From positions 62,001-126,000 of the forward strand of contig JALBYC010000017.1 of NCBI GenBank assembly GCA_023212645.1: DNA of 64,000 nucleotides. The letters run 5' to 3'. Below, piece after piece: positions 35,001 through 43,749 of this stretch. The translations under genes were made by a program, and so were the position numbers. The DNA comes from Farysia itapuensis. Taxonomy: Eukaryota; Basidiomycota; Ustilaginomycetes; Ustilaginales; Ustilaginaceae. Numbering within the stretch: position 1 is the first letter of the stretch; the number at the start of each line of letters is the position of its first letter. The notes beneath the pieces are model-generated. The model had not been told where the DNA came from and searched no databases. It worked only from the letters and a program-made list of their open reading frames with translations.

Positions 35001-37175
35001 ATGCCCGACACATTCAGAAGAGGTCATCATCATGAGGTAGAGATGAGCTCATGCCGGTCTCGCATCGAGTCCCTGCCGCCGGAGGTCCTCATTGAGATTC
35101 TCGCGTGCTTAGACAATGTCGCACTGGCCCGAACGGCTATGGCGAGCCAGAGCATGCGCCGGGTTGCGATTCAAGACGCCCTTTGGAAGCCATTCGTGCA
35201 CAAGGTTATACAAGAGACAAGTCCTCCGGCCCTGGACACACACATGCAGATCGTCGCGTCCCCTGTCCCGCTGTGGCACCCAGAGTACAGACAACAAGCA
35301 GAGACATCACGTCCTACCACTTCATCAGCGCTTCTCGAGTTTCTCCATGACGACAAGACAGAGCTAGAACGTGCGGAGGATCGTTCTCTCCTCGCTCTAG
35401 AGCTGAGTTCGTTTCCAGAAGCAGAGTCATTCTACCAAGTGTACACGCTGTTTCTGCAAAAGCTCGAGCCACTCCTTGGTTGGTGGGCGTCTGATGTCCC
35501 CTTTTACGGAATGGTCATTCGCATCGCCCTGTACATGCGCCCTCCTCAAGCCATTCATGAAAACAGCACGCCAACGTTTCTTTGTCAGCAGATACATCTA
35601 GCCAACCGCCTGCAGGATGTTGAAAGTGACACACAGCAGTGGAGAGACATGACAGGCTTTCCCATGCCAGCAGGCACATCCGTGATAGGTTCCGGCACAA
35701 TCTTGCGACGCAACCTGACTCAGATCCGAACCGATCTGTGCGAGCCGGGCATCGGACTCGAAAATCTGTGGGCTTTCAGCTGGCAAGATGCTCTAGCAGC
35801 TTCTTCTCAACTGTACAAGAACCAGGACGAAGCATGTGCACAGGCAACAATATGTAATCGGACCTGGGCGCGTAGCCTTGCGTCTCACGAGACGGCAGAG
35901 CTGTTGAGCGAAGAAGATCTCGAGGAGGCGACACAAGCGTTAGTGGAGGCGCCGTATCGAAGAGCACTCGCCCGAGGTCAGCAACCCAGCGCAATCGTGA
36001 GACAAGGCGCCGACGATCTCCGCGCAATGCTTGTCGAGCCTGAGCAAAGTTCAAGAAGCGGAGAAGAACGCTATGTCTATCCCTTGTCGGGTATGGTCAC
36101 AGCTCGCCCTAAAGACGAACGCATCAGAGACATGGGGTTGGTACAGATACGACTGCAGCCGTGGCAAGTCTACCGCGATGCCGACGAGGAGAACGCGCTG
36201 TTTGCCGAGAGGATGATGGAAGGGATGCTGATTCCCCCCGTCCTGTTTCCTCCTCCTGCTCTTTTGCCCGCCATCCGTACACCGCCGCATAGCACACTCC
36301 AGCACCGTCAGATTGGAAATTCAGGTATTCAAGAGCAACTACCAACGCATAGACGCTTTCTCCTGGACGGCAAAGAGGTGCTTGTCGATTCGATGGTCAT
36401 GGATCCCGCGCCTCCATTTCGTCGCTGGCCGATTCGAACGCACCACTCAGACTCGGGTCCACGATTCTTCCCCATTCACAATCCGCCTCGAACGTCTCGT
36501 CTGCCAAGACCACGGCTCCGACAACAAGAGAACGCTACGACAGACGGCGAACAAGAAGTCCGCGAATTTGAACACATCCCTCCCCCTTCCTTTATGGATC
36601 CAGGCCACGTTGAGTTTGACTGGTCGTTGGTCGAAGGTTTGTACAGTATGACATACGGGCCTCATGGCCTTGAGCTGCTCTATGTGCGGGCAAGAGCTTT
36701 GACGCTTCTCGACTTTGGCTCCGACGACAGCATGCCCGACTGGCCTGCTGAGCCAGATATGTCGACGTACGAGATGTACGACCACATGCGTATCGATCGG
36801 CGCTTTGCAACGCGGATCGGTGCTCGAGTACTCGAAGGGATCAAGGTACTTGGCGACCCGAATATCCCACGCGGTCAGGTCACTTGGCGAGCGTTCATTG
36901 ACGATCCAGATCGCAGCGCCGTTCGATGGCGTCCGCCTCCCCCTGGCTATCGCACACACACACCTTGGCCACTGCGAGCCCCACAGGCCGTCAGCCAACC
37001 AGACGAGAGATCTCCCGGCCTGGTGCTGCCGGCACACGGTAGAGTGGCAGGCGAAGGATTCGTGGGGCCAGGCTGGGCTCCAGCTCTGGCTTGTATCTCT
37101 TCAATAGACGAACTCCAGATCTGGTGGCAGCCCATGTACAAGGTCTCAATTGCCAAGAAGCTCATTGGCGTATGA
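35001..37175 (+). CDS. FBXO31-like F-box protein
   Basis: F-box proteins select substrates for SCF ubiquitin ligases. The 724-aa product has an F-box at about residues 20-65 (IESLPPEVLIEILACLDNVA, MRRVAIQDALWKPFV). The block LEPLLGWWASDVPFYG, the segment LVEGLYSMTYGPHGLELLYV and the C-terminal VLGDPNIPRGQVTWRAFIDD resemble the FBXO31 substrate domain (Cyclin_D1_bind). In human FBXO31 this domain recognises modified C-termini and cyclin D1 (known); the target here is unknown. A long insert of about 250 residues (roughly 330-530) with Pro-rich text separates the two halves of the domain, unlike animal FBXO31. It is a single exon, and ATG 35001 is the first in frame. Confidence 0.75.
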   Translation: MPDTFRRGHHHEVEMSSCRSRIESLPPEVLIEILACLDNVALARTAMASQSMRRVAIQDALWKPFVHKVIQETSPPALDTHMQIVASPVPLWHPEYRQQAETSRPTTSSALLEFLHDDKTELERAEDRSLLALELSSFPEAESFYQVYTLFLQKLEPLLGWWASDVPFYGMVIRIALYMRPPQAIHENSTPTFLCQQIHLANRLQDVESDTQQWRDMTGFPMPAGTSVIGSGTILRRNLTQIRTDLCEPGIGLENLWAFSWQDALAASSQLYKNQDEACAQATICNRTWARSLASHETAELLSEEDLEEATQALVEAPYRRALARGQQPSAIVRQGADDLRAMLVEPEQSSRSGEERYVYPLSGMVTARPKDERIRDMGLVQIRLQPWQVYRDADEENALFAERMMEGMLIPPVLFPPPALLPAIRTPPHSTLQHRQIGNSGIQEQLPTHRRFLLDGKEVLVDSMVMDPAPPFRRWPIRTHHSDSGPRFFPIHNPPRTSRLPRPRLRQQENATTDGEQEVREFEHIPPPSFMDPGHVEFDWSLVEGLYSMTYGPHGLELLYVRARALTLLDFGSDDSMPDWPAEPDMSTYEMYDHMRIDRRFATRIGARVLEGIKVLGDPNIPRGQVTWRAFIDDPDRSAVRWRPPPPGYRTHTPWPLRAPQAVSQPDERSPGLVLPAHGRVAGEGFVGPGWAPALACISSIDELQIWWQPMYKVSIAKKLIGV

Positions 37176-38033
37176 GACCTGCTCCCAACATTTTGGCATG
37201 TCCGAGCCCTGTGGGACCCCGTTTCATTACAGAAGCGAGGTTGTATTTGCGCCGTAATGCACAGTTCAAATGCGGGCCCAATTGGCCCAATGGTAACGTC
37301 GCACGTTTTGGGGGGCCCCGCGAGTTTGAGCGACTCGCTCATCGGCCAACGTGTGCGCTGTGCGGGGGAGGCTGTTGCCAAACCTCTGTGACATTCGGAC
37401 ATGCTGGTCTTGACGGTGTCGGCTAATTCCGTGGCATCGGCAGATCGGAACTCGAATTGTGATTGTCAGTTTTAGAAGACAGAAGTTTGCACCCGGTTTA
37501 GAAGCCGCTCGACGCAGGAAGTGTTCATTTTGCTCGCCCAAAGCAAAGAGGGCTCGTCAACCCCAAACAAGGCTCAAACTGAATCTTTTGCACGAAGAAA
37601 AGTGTTATGTGCGTCAGGGAGCGGAAAAGTGGGCAGTTAGTCGAGATTTGAGCACATGATCAGCCGTGCTTCAAATTTCGGTACGGGCAGTTGGGCCGAC
37701 TCGGGCAATTTTTTTTTCCCTTGTGCGTTCTGCTTCTCGCTTGGGCAGGGTTGTGGAGACTGTGGTGACGTGCACAGCTGTCAACCAATGACCGTTTGAC
37801 GACGGGAGTCACTCACCATTTTCTTCAAAGCTGTCACTCTCCGCGTTGATTAGGTTGCCTCCCCCCACCGTCACGACTAACCCTGCGCTCCATATCTGCC
37901 AAGCTTTTAGGATCGTCCGACAGACACGAGTCGCTTTTGCCGCAATCTCTGCGTCCACAAGCTCGCCCCCCAAAATTGACAAGACAAGCGTTCATTGACG
38001 GGACTTGCGCCATATCTCATCAAAATCATAATC
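37176..38033. promoter_or_regulatory. promoter region of the amino-acid permease gene
   Basis: No gene in 858 bp; short ORFs (37091-37426, 37459-37659) lack support. The 12-mer CTAACCCTGCGC at 37877-37888 lies 146 bp before the permease ATG and is identical to one before the telomere-binding gene. A T-run at about 37711-37719 is also present. Confidence 0.45.
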
Positions 38034-39626
38034 ATGAGGGGAAACCAAGCACGACAGAGCAGCGACAGCATCAGCACCAGCGCTGCTGCTCCCACAACAG
38101 CTGCTGGGCGGTCTGCGTCGCCTTCTCCAGAGCGGACTCCAGAGAATGCCTCCAAACAAGTTGGTTCCTCCTTCCTTTTCCCCTCTGGCGAACGTGCGAA
38201 AACCTGGCAAGACGCTTACGTGTTCGAGATGCTCGGAGAACGACATGTGGATATGCATCAGCAGACCAAGAAAGGCCAGGAGATCCAAGTCAGTGATGTC
38301 GAAGAGGTGACAAAGGCATCAGCCTCGCCCAAAAGTGTCGATCATGGCGCGATGCCCAAAACGCTGGGCTGGAAGGGTGCTTTCTTCAACCAAGTCGCCT
38401 ACGCTATCGCCTTGGGTATTCTGAGTATCCCGCTAGTAGCAGTCACACTGGGTATCGTCCCCTTTGTACTTCTGACCTTTTTCTTTGCCTTCACATGTTG
38501 GTATACGGGAGATCAATACTGGCGACTCAAGATGCGCTTTCCAGGCGTGCACAACTTGCAGGACGCCGGCTTCCTCATGTTTGGACCATGGGGCGCCCGC
38601 ATTCTGGGAACGGCCCAGCTCGTCTTTTCCATCTTTCTGCAGGGCAACCATGTTTTGCTGGGCGCACAGGCTTTCTACGTGCTCGGATGGCACTCGTGCG
38701 CCATTGCGCTGGCCTTTGTCTTTGCCGTCATCTCGTTCCTCTTTACCTTGCCACGCTCCTACAAGCTCTTCTCCTTCTTCGCCTTTGTCTCCTTCTCTTC
38801 CATCGTTGTCGTGGTCATTTTTGCCATGATTGCGTCTGGCATAACCGGACCTACCAACGCGCCTCCAAATGCTCCTCCCATCACGGTCAAGGCGTTCGGA
38901 CCTGCTCCCGGAGTCACGGCCGACTTCCTCACCGGCTTCCTCTACGTACTCAACCTGTTTGTCAGCTTCGGTGCCATCCCAAGCTACCTGCCTATTATTT
39001 CCGAGATGCGAAAGCCGACCGACTTCCATAAAAGTCTTACAGTCCTCGTCGGTGTCCAGCTCGTTCTCTATTTGCTGGTCGGTGGAGTGGTTTACAACAA
39101 TCTGGGCCAATACACGCTCTCGCCAAGTCTCAACAGTTTGTCGATCACAACGAGCAAGATTGCGTATGGTCTCGCCCTGCCAACGATCCTGATTGCGGGA
39201 TGCGAAAGTGGTCAGGTCGCCAACAAGCACCTGTACATGATCGTATTCCGCAGCCGGCCCAAGCATATCCACAACTCGACCCGACTCGGGTGGATCGCAT
39301 GGACACTGATCAATGCCTTGACCTGGATCATTGCCTTCATTCTCGCCGAGTTGATTCCCTTCTTTTCCTCGTTCCTCGGCCTCGAAGCTGCCCTGTTCTG
39401 GTCCCTCTTTACCGGCCTCAGTGGAGTCATGTGGCTCTACCTCAATCAGAGCAAATGGACGTCCTCCTGGCGCAACATCGCGCAGATGGTGCTTGCCTTT
39501 GGCATCATTGGCATTTCGGCCTTCATCTGCATCGCCGGTATCTGGGCAAGTGCCATCTCCATTCGTGATTCGTACCAGTCAGGCTCCGTTGGAAGCCCCT
39601 TTTCCTGCAGCTCAGCATCGGCTTGA
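38034..39626 (+). CDS. AAAP-family amino-acid permease (Mtr-like)
   Basis: This is a secondary transporter for neutral or aromatic amino acids, probably in the plasma membrane. The 530-aa product has a polar N-terminus of about 125 residues, then about eleven hydrophobic spans, beginning GWKGAFFNQVAYAIALGILS-IPLVAVTLGIVPFVLL and continuing through WYTGDQYWRLKMRFPGVHNL, LQDAGFLMFGPWGARILGTA and ending ISAFICIAGIWASAISI. The pattern and the NLQDAG block match fungal Mtr/N-type amino-acid transporters (Aa_trans). Substrate is not deducible. ATG 38034 is the first true ATG; the frame is open upstream to 37995 only from TTG. Confidence 0.9.
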   Translation: MRGNQARQSSDSISTSAAAPTTAAGRSASPSPERTPENASKQVGSSFLFPSGERAKTWQDAYVFEMLGERHVDMHQQTKKGQEIQVSDVEEVTKASASPKSVDHGAMPKTLGWKGAFFNQVAYAIALGILSIPLVAVTLGIVPFVLLTFFFAFTCWYTGDQYWRLKMRFPGVHNLQDAGFLMFGPWGARILGTAQLVFSIFLQGNHVLLGAQAFYVLGWHSCAIALAFVFAVISFLFTLPRSYKLFSFFAFVSFSSIVVVVIFAMIASGITGPTNAPPNAPPITVKAFGPAPGVTADFLTGFLYVLNLFVSFGAIPSYLPIISEMRKPTDFHKSLTVLVGVQLVLYLLVGGVVYNNLGQYTLSPSLNSLSITTSKIAYGLALPTILIAGCESGQVANKHLYMIVFRSRPKHIHNSTRLGWIAWTLINALTWIIAFILAELIPFFSSFLGLEAALFWSLFTGLSGVMWLYLNQSKWTSSWRNIAQMVLAFGIIGISAFICIAGIWASAISIRDSYQSGSVGSPFSCSSASA

Positions 39627-39932
39627 GGACAGTATCTCGTGTTCGAACTCCCTTTTCCATGCTGTTATTGTACTACTACTATCCGTTTACTCCACGCAAA
39701 AATTTACTGAACGTTGAATCAGGCCAGTCTGACATGTTTCTTCATTTATTTAATTTCGATATTTCGGGATCGGGGACGCGACGTGTCACACACCCTAACC
39801 CTGCGCAGTGCACGCTGTGTGCACATCCTTGGCACCCTTCTGACAACTGCAGTCATCAGCGCCGTGCCATGGACGTTGACAGCGTACTAGCACAGTGATC
39901 CTCTCCAGCCGGATCGATCTCTGCGACTCACA
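39627..39932. promoter_or_regulatory. promoter of the TRF-like gene with telomere-repeat motif
   Basis: This 306-bp gap includes ACCCTAACCCT at 39792-39802 (1.8 units of the CCCTAA telomere repeat), continuing to CTAACCCTGCGC (39795-39806), 127 bp before the ATG. No other feature is recognised. Confidence 0.5.
39792..39802 (-). promoter_or_regulatory. TTAGGG-like site upstream of a telomere-repeat-binding protein gene
   Basis: The complementary strand reads AGGGTTAGGGT. A telobox Myb protein is expected to bind such a sequence, so the gene may regulate itself. The identity of the motif is seen; binding is inferred. Confidence 0.35.
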
Positions 39933-42900
39933 ATGTCGTCGCGATTCACTCGACAGTCGCGAGCTTCACGTCGCGCAGCAGATGAGCCAGTGAGAACAAC
40001 CCGTTCCCGAACACGCTTGCAACCAAGCAGCTCCAACAGGATTCCAGACCCCGTCTTTAACTTTACAGACGAGTCAGAGAGCACGCCAGCTGATCTGGCG
40101 TCCGAGGAGAGCGAGACGGGTGATGAAGACGAGAAAGACGAACGACTGACGGCTGCGATGCTGACCCCTGTGATACCTGAGCGTCAACAGGGTAGGCAAG
40201 CTGCACCACTCCGACCGCGTCGTGGTCAAGATAGCTCGGCCACACTGCGAGCTTCGTCCAATCCGCGCCAGTCTAGACTCAGCGCGCCTGCACTCACCCA
40301 TCGTTCAGGGGACACCTCTACTCTGTCCGCTGTGCGGAAGGCTCGCAATGTTGCCACAGGTCCACGGAAGTCGGCCCCTCAATCGCTTCTTCGCAGCAAC
40401 TATGCAGATGACGACTCGGCTGACTCGGACACCACCAACGACCGCACTGTCTCTCGAGCGCCTCAGCGCCTCCGTCCGTCGCTGTCGAGACCCAACGGAC
40501 GACTCGATGTACCAACAGTGCAGGAAAGATGCGCTGCACTCCGCACCGCTGCAAAAGGTGTCCTGCATTTCTACATGGGCCTGTCCAATGGCTGGAAAGC
40601 CGAGAGCTTTGACGACATGTTGCGAAACTGGTCGCCATTCGAGCTCTACAAGACAAATCAGCTGCTCGCCAATGGTCAGTACATAGACCATTTCATCGAC
40701 GTTACCGACATCGTCCGCTCTCTCGGGCCGTCCGCGAAGCAAGGGATCGAGCAAATTGAGGACGCACTGAAAATGGCCAACTGCGCAACCTTTGTGCACT
40801 ACGTGCATCAGTTTCACCTGAATCCTGCGAGCTATAAACGCTTTGACGGCCGGTACGTCACGCACAAGGACGTTTTTGGAGCAGACATGCGCAGTGTTTC
40901 CGAGCTGAGTGACGCTCGTTCCGTCTTCCTGTCCTGGATCGTGCCCTTCGACTGGCCGATTACTGACGAAGTGCTCAACATGCTACTCGACATGAGCATT
41001 CAAATCTTCATCCACAAGTTGCAGGAATACGCCCAGGTGGTACGATTCGGTCAAGAAGAGGAGACAAGTCTGTATGATGCAATTGCCCTAGATTTGCAGG
41101 AAATCACCAATGGCGATGTCGTGCGCACATCCTTGCATCGAGTAAGGCGCCAGCGCAACATGTCCAAGATCGATATCGAACGGGCTGCCCAGCGCTACGA
41201 GACTTTTGGCAACGTGCGATATGCACTTCTGAGCGGTGACTATGCGCTGCCCAGCGATATCGACCGGATCAAGCGTGACTTTCGATTTCTGCAGATGGCA
41301 AGAGACTTGACGAGTTACGTGAATGATGTTGTCCGTGATGTCGACGCTGGTATGCACTCCAACACGCTGCCAGAGGTCATGGTCCGTCTGCAGCGCGAAA
41401 GCAGCGTCGTCACCTCATCATCTGAAGCATCTGTTCCCTCTGAAGATCTCGATTATGCCACGGATCGTTACGCTTCAGCGCGCGGTCCTACCGAGTCGAC
41501 TCCAAGACCAGCTTTCTCGCAAAGCGTCGAACCTTCGCAACCATTTGCATCACAGTACCAGGACTGGCTCAACGACTTGATGACTGACAGTCAAAGTCAA
41601 AGGCAAGAGACCTCGCCGCCGCAAAACGTACGGCCGTCTCTGGAGCAAACGATCAATCTCTCCTCAACGCAGTTGTTGCACGAACTAGAGGGCTTGCTTA
41701 GAGGAGACGCAACGTCTGAAGCGGATAGCTTCGACATCACTATCCGTAATCCTCAACGCGCTCGACCGCAGCGTGATTCGAGCAGCAAGTTACGATCGAG
41801 CCCGCCGAGGTCCAAGACGTTGAGTGATCGTCTCTCTGCCGCGAGACCGCCGAGCGGTCGCAGTCTCCGGCTACTGACCCAAAACAGCACGCTCTCTGTC
41901 TCGGAACAAAGCGAGGAGTCCGCGCTGCACGCTGGAGACTCGCGCGAATCGCCGACCAGCGCCAAAGCCACTCGGATGAACTTCGACGATCAGCACCGCT
42001 TAGTGCGTCAACCAACCGCCGCCACCACAGCCACACGGATGCTGCACGGCCGCGGCGATGCCGTGCGCGAGTCACGCTTCGACTCACAGGGCGAAGGCGA
42101 AGAAGATGTCTTCCTCGACGGTCCCCCGAAGCGAAACAAAGGAAAATCCAAGGCCAAGCACATGGCCAAACGATCCGGTGTCCCTGATCCTCAACAGTCT
42201 ATTGAAGACAATACGAGCAGAGCCACGGGCAGTGATACGAGGTCCAGATCTACACGGCGCGCTACCGCTGCTGCTCAGGAAGCACCGACTGCGTCACAAA
42301 CGAGAGCTAGGCGGACTGGCAAACCGAGCGAAGCAACAGCACCTTCTCGCGCTCTACAGCCAGTTGAAGAAGACACCATGCCGATGGACTTTGGAGACGA
42401 AGACGAGATGCCCGATGCGCCATCGCTGCCGCGTGGAAAGAGACAGCACGTCGACTCTGGCATGGTGGTCGAGATCGCTCCGGTGTCCAAGAAGGCGAGA
42501 GATGTCGCAGGAACGGGTATCGGACGTGGTCTGCCTGAAAGTCAGGAAGCGCGCGACTTGCGCCTTTTGTCCACAGCGTCTGGCCGGTTGATGGAAACGA
42601 GGGACGATGCGGAAGACGCTGTTCCAGATCCGCGCATTCCGCGCAGCCGACCATCGATGCCAGTGCGTCCTGCTGAACTCACACGCACGCGTGCCAGTCC
42701 GGACGATGATGACGATGACTTTGTCAGCGAGGACGACGAGGAAGTCCAGGTCCGTCGGGCTGTCCGTGCTGAAAAGCAGAAAGCTCGCGACCGCATTCGA
42801 CGTCAACAACAGCTGGACGACGAAACCAGCGCGGCCCTACTAGAAACCATTGAAGAGCCGAGCGACAGTGGAAGGCGACAGAGAGCAAGACGGCCGCCGC

Positions 42901-43604
42901 GCTACGTCGAGCACAGTGGCTACCAGGAAGAAGTCGAGCCGATCAACGGGTTTGACTACGACAGCTATGGCGAGGAGAACGATGTACGATCTGCGCCGAG
43001 TCAGCAGGTGAACGACGCTGTTCCTGTGACGCAGCCCGTGCGGATCGGCGCATACCGCAACACGGACGTCTATGTCACTGGCCACAACCAAAACGGTCGA
43101 AACTTCTGGACCGACGCCGAAGTCAATTGTCTCCTAAAGGCATTGTATGACCTCGCTCGACACAAAAAAACCAAACCGGCGTTCCAGATCTACACAGCGA
43201 TCCTCGAACGTCACGGCGTGCTGGGAGATCGAGCGCTGATGCGGTGGAACAATGTGCAGCTCAAGGACAAGGCGCGAAACGAGCTTATACGAATGCGTCG
43301 CGACCGCGAGACGATTCCGTACTGGAAGCGACTCCTGTTCCCGACTCTGTTTGACAATCCACGCTTCCAGCGGTACACCAGGGCCGATATCGGGAACACC
43401 GGGCCCACTGGTGCGGATATCGTCGAGCAAGTGCAGGCTGCCCGAGACGCGGAGCAGGCCGAGACTGAAGATCAACTAGCGCCAGAAGGTGAACCGTCGA
43501 GTCAGCCTGCAGCTGCCAGCGTCGATGGCGACGCCGCGCAAAGCAATGCAGCCACGCCGCCTCCCATCGTCAAGTCCTCCAACCCGCTCCGCAACAGTCC
43601 CTAA
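39933..43604 (+). CDS. TRF-like telomere duplex-DNA-binding protein
   Basis: The 1223-aa single exon encodes a basic, disordered N-terminus (1-190), a helical region at about 195-480 consistent with a TRFH-type dimerisation domain, a long acidic/Ser-rich middle with many RSR and SRRA stretches, and a C-terminal Myb/SANT domain at about 1055-1130 (NFWTDAEVNCLLKALYDLAR). Its third helix reads VQLKDKARN (1108-1116), close to the telobox VDLKDKWRN used by TRF1, TRF2 and Taz1 to read TTAGGG repeats. In Ustilago maydis a TRF-type protein (Trf2) of this architecture has been described (recollection). The Trp of the telobox is replaced by Ala, so binding may differ. It lies downstream of a telomere-repeat-like motif. 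Confidence 0.75.
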   Translation: MSSRFTRQSRASRRAADEPVRTTRSRTRLQPSSSNRIPDPVFNFTDESESTPADLASEESETGDEDEKDERLTAAMLTPVIPERQQGRQAAPLRPRRGQDSSATLRASSNPRQSRLSAPALTHRSGDTSTLSAVRKARNVATGPRKSAPQSLLRSNYADDDSADSDTTNDRTVSRAPQRLRPSLSRPNGRLDVPTVQERCAALRTAAKGVLHFYMGLSNGWKAESFDDMLRNWSPFELYKTNQLLANGQYIDHFIDVTDIVRSLGPSAKQGIEQIEDALKMANCATFVHYVHQFHLNPASYKRFDGRYVTHKDVFGADMRSVSELSDARSVFLSWIVPFDWPITDEVLNMLLDMSIQIFIHKLQEYAQVVRFGQEEETSLYDAIALDLQEITNGDVVRTSLHRVRRQRNMSKIDIERAAQRYETFGNVRYALLSGDYALPSDIDRIKRDFRFLQMARDLTSYVNDVVRDVDAGMHSNTLPEVMVRLQRESSVVTSSSEASVPSEDLDYATDRYASARGPTESTPRPAFSQSVEPSQPFASQYQDWLNDLMTDSQSQRQETSPPQNVRPSLEQTINLSSTQLLHELEGLLRGDATSEADSFDITIRNPQRARPQRDSSSKLRSSPPRSKTLSDRLSAARPPSGRSLRLLTQNSTLSVSEQSEESALHAGDSRESPTSAKATRMNFDDQHRLVRQPTAATTATRMLHGRGDAVRESRFDSQGEGEEDVFLDGPPKRNKGKSKAKHMAKRSGVPDPQQSIEDNTSRATGSDTRSRSTRRATAAAQEAPTASQTRARRTGKPSEATAPSRALQPVEEDTMPMDFGDEDEMPDAPSLPRGKRQHVDSGMVVEIAPVSKKARDVAGTGIGRGLPESQEARDLRLLSTASGRLMETRDDAEDAVPDPRIPRSRPSMPVRPAELTRTRASPDDDDDDFVSEDDEEVQVRRAVRAEKQKARDRIRRQQQLDDETSAALLETIEEPSDSGRRQRARRPPRYVEHSGYQEEVEPINGFDYDSYGEENDVRSAPSQQVNDAVPVTQPVRIGAYRNTDVYVTGHNQNGRNFWTDAEVNCLLKALYDLARHKKTKPAFQIYTAILERHGVLGDRALMRWNNVQLKDKARNELIRMRRDRETIPYWKRLLFPTLFDNPRFQRYTRADIGNTGPTGADIVEQVQAARDAEQAETEDQLAPEGEPSSQPAAASVDGDAAQSNAATPPPIVKSSNPLRNSP

Positions 43605-43749
43605 GTTGAACCACACTTGAAACCCCGCCTGTTTCTGGGTCATCTTTAAAGAAGTGTTTGTGACACACAAGACAATGTGCTGAGACTTGCTTACTGTACA
43701 GTATGGCAGGGAAGGGGTGGAGTGGTGTGATTAAGAGAGGTGGATAGGT

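Noticed and set aside
38433..39272. 279-codon minus-strand frame opposite the permease
   Set aside because: Shadow of a membrane-protein gene; the charged, low-complexity product matches nothing.
39781..39810. Telomere or subtelomere proximity suggested by CCCTAACCCT
   Set aside because: Fewer than two repeats, inside a promoter flanked by housekeeping genes; an interstitial motif, not a chromosome end.
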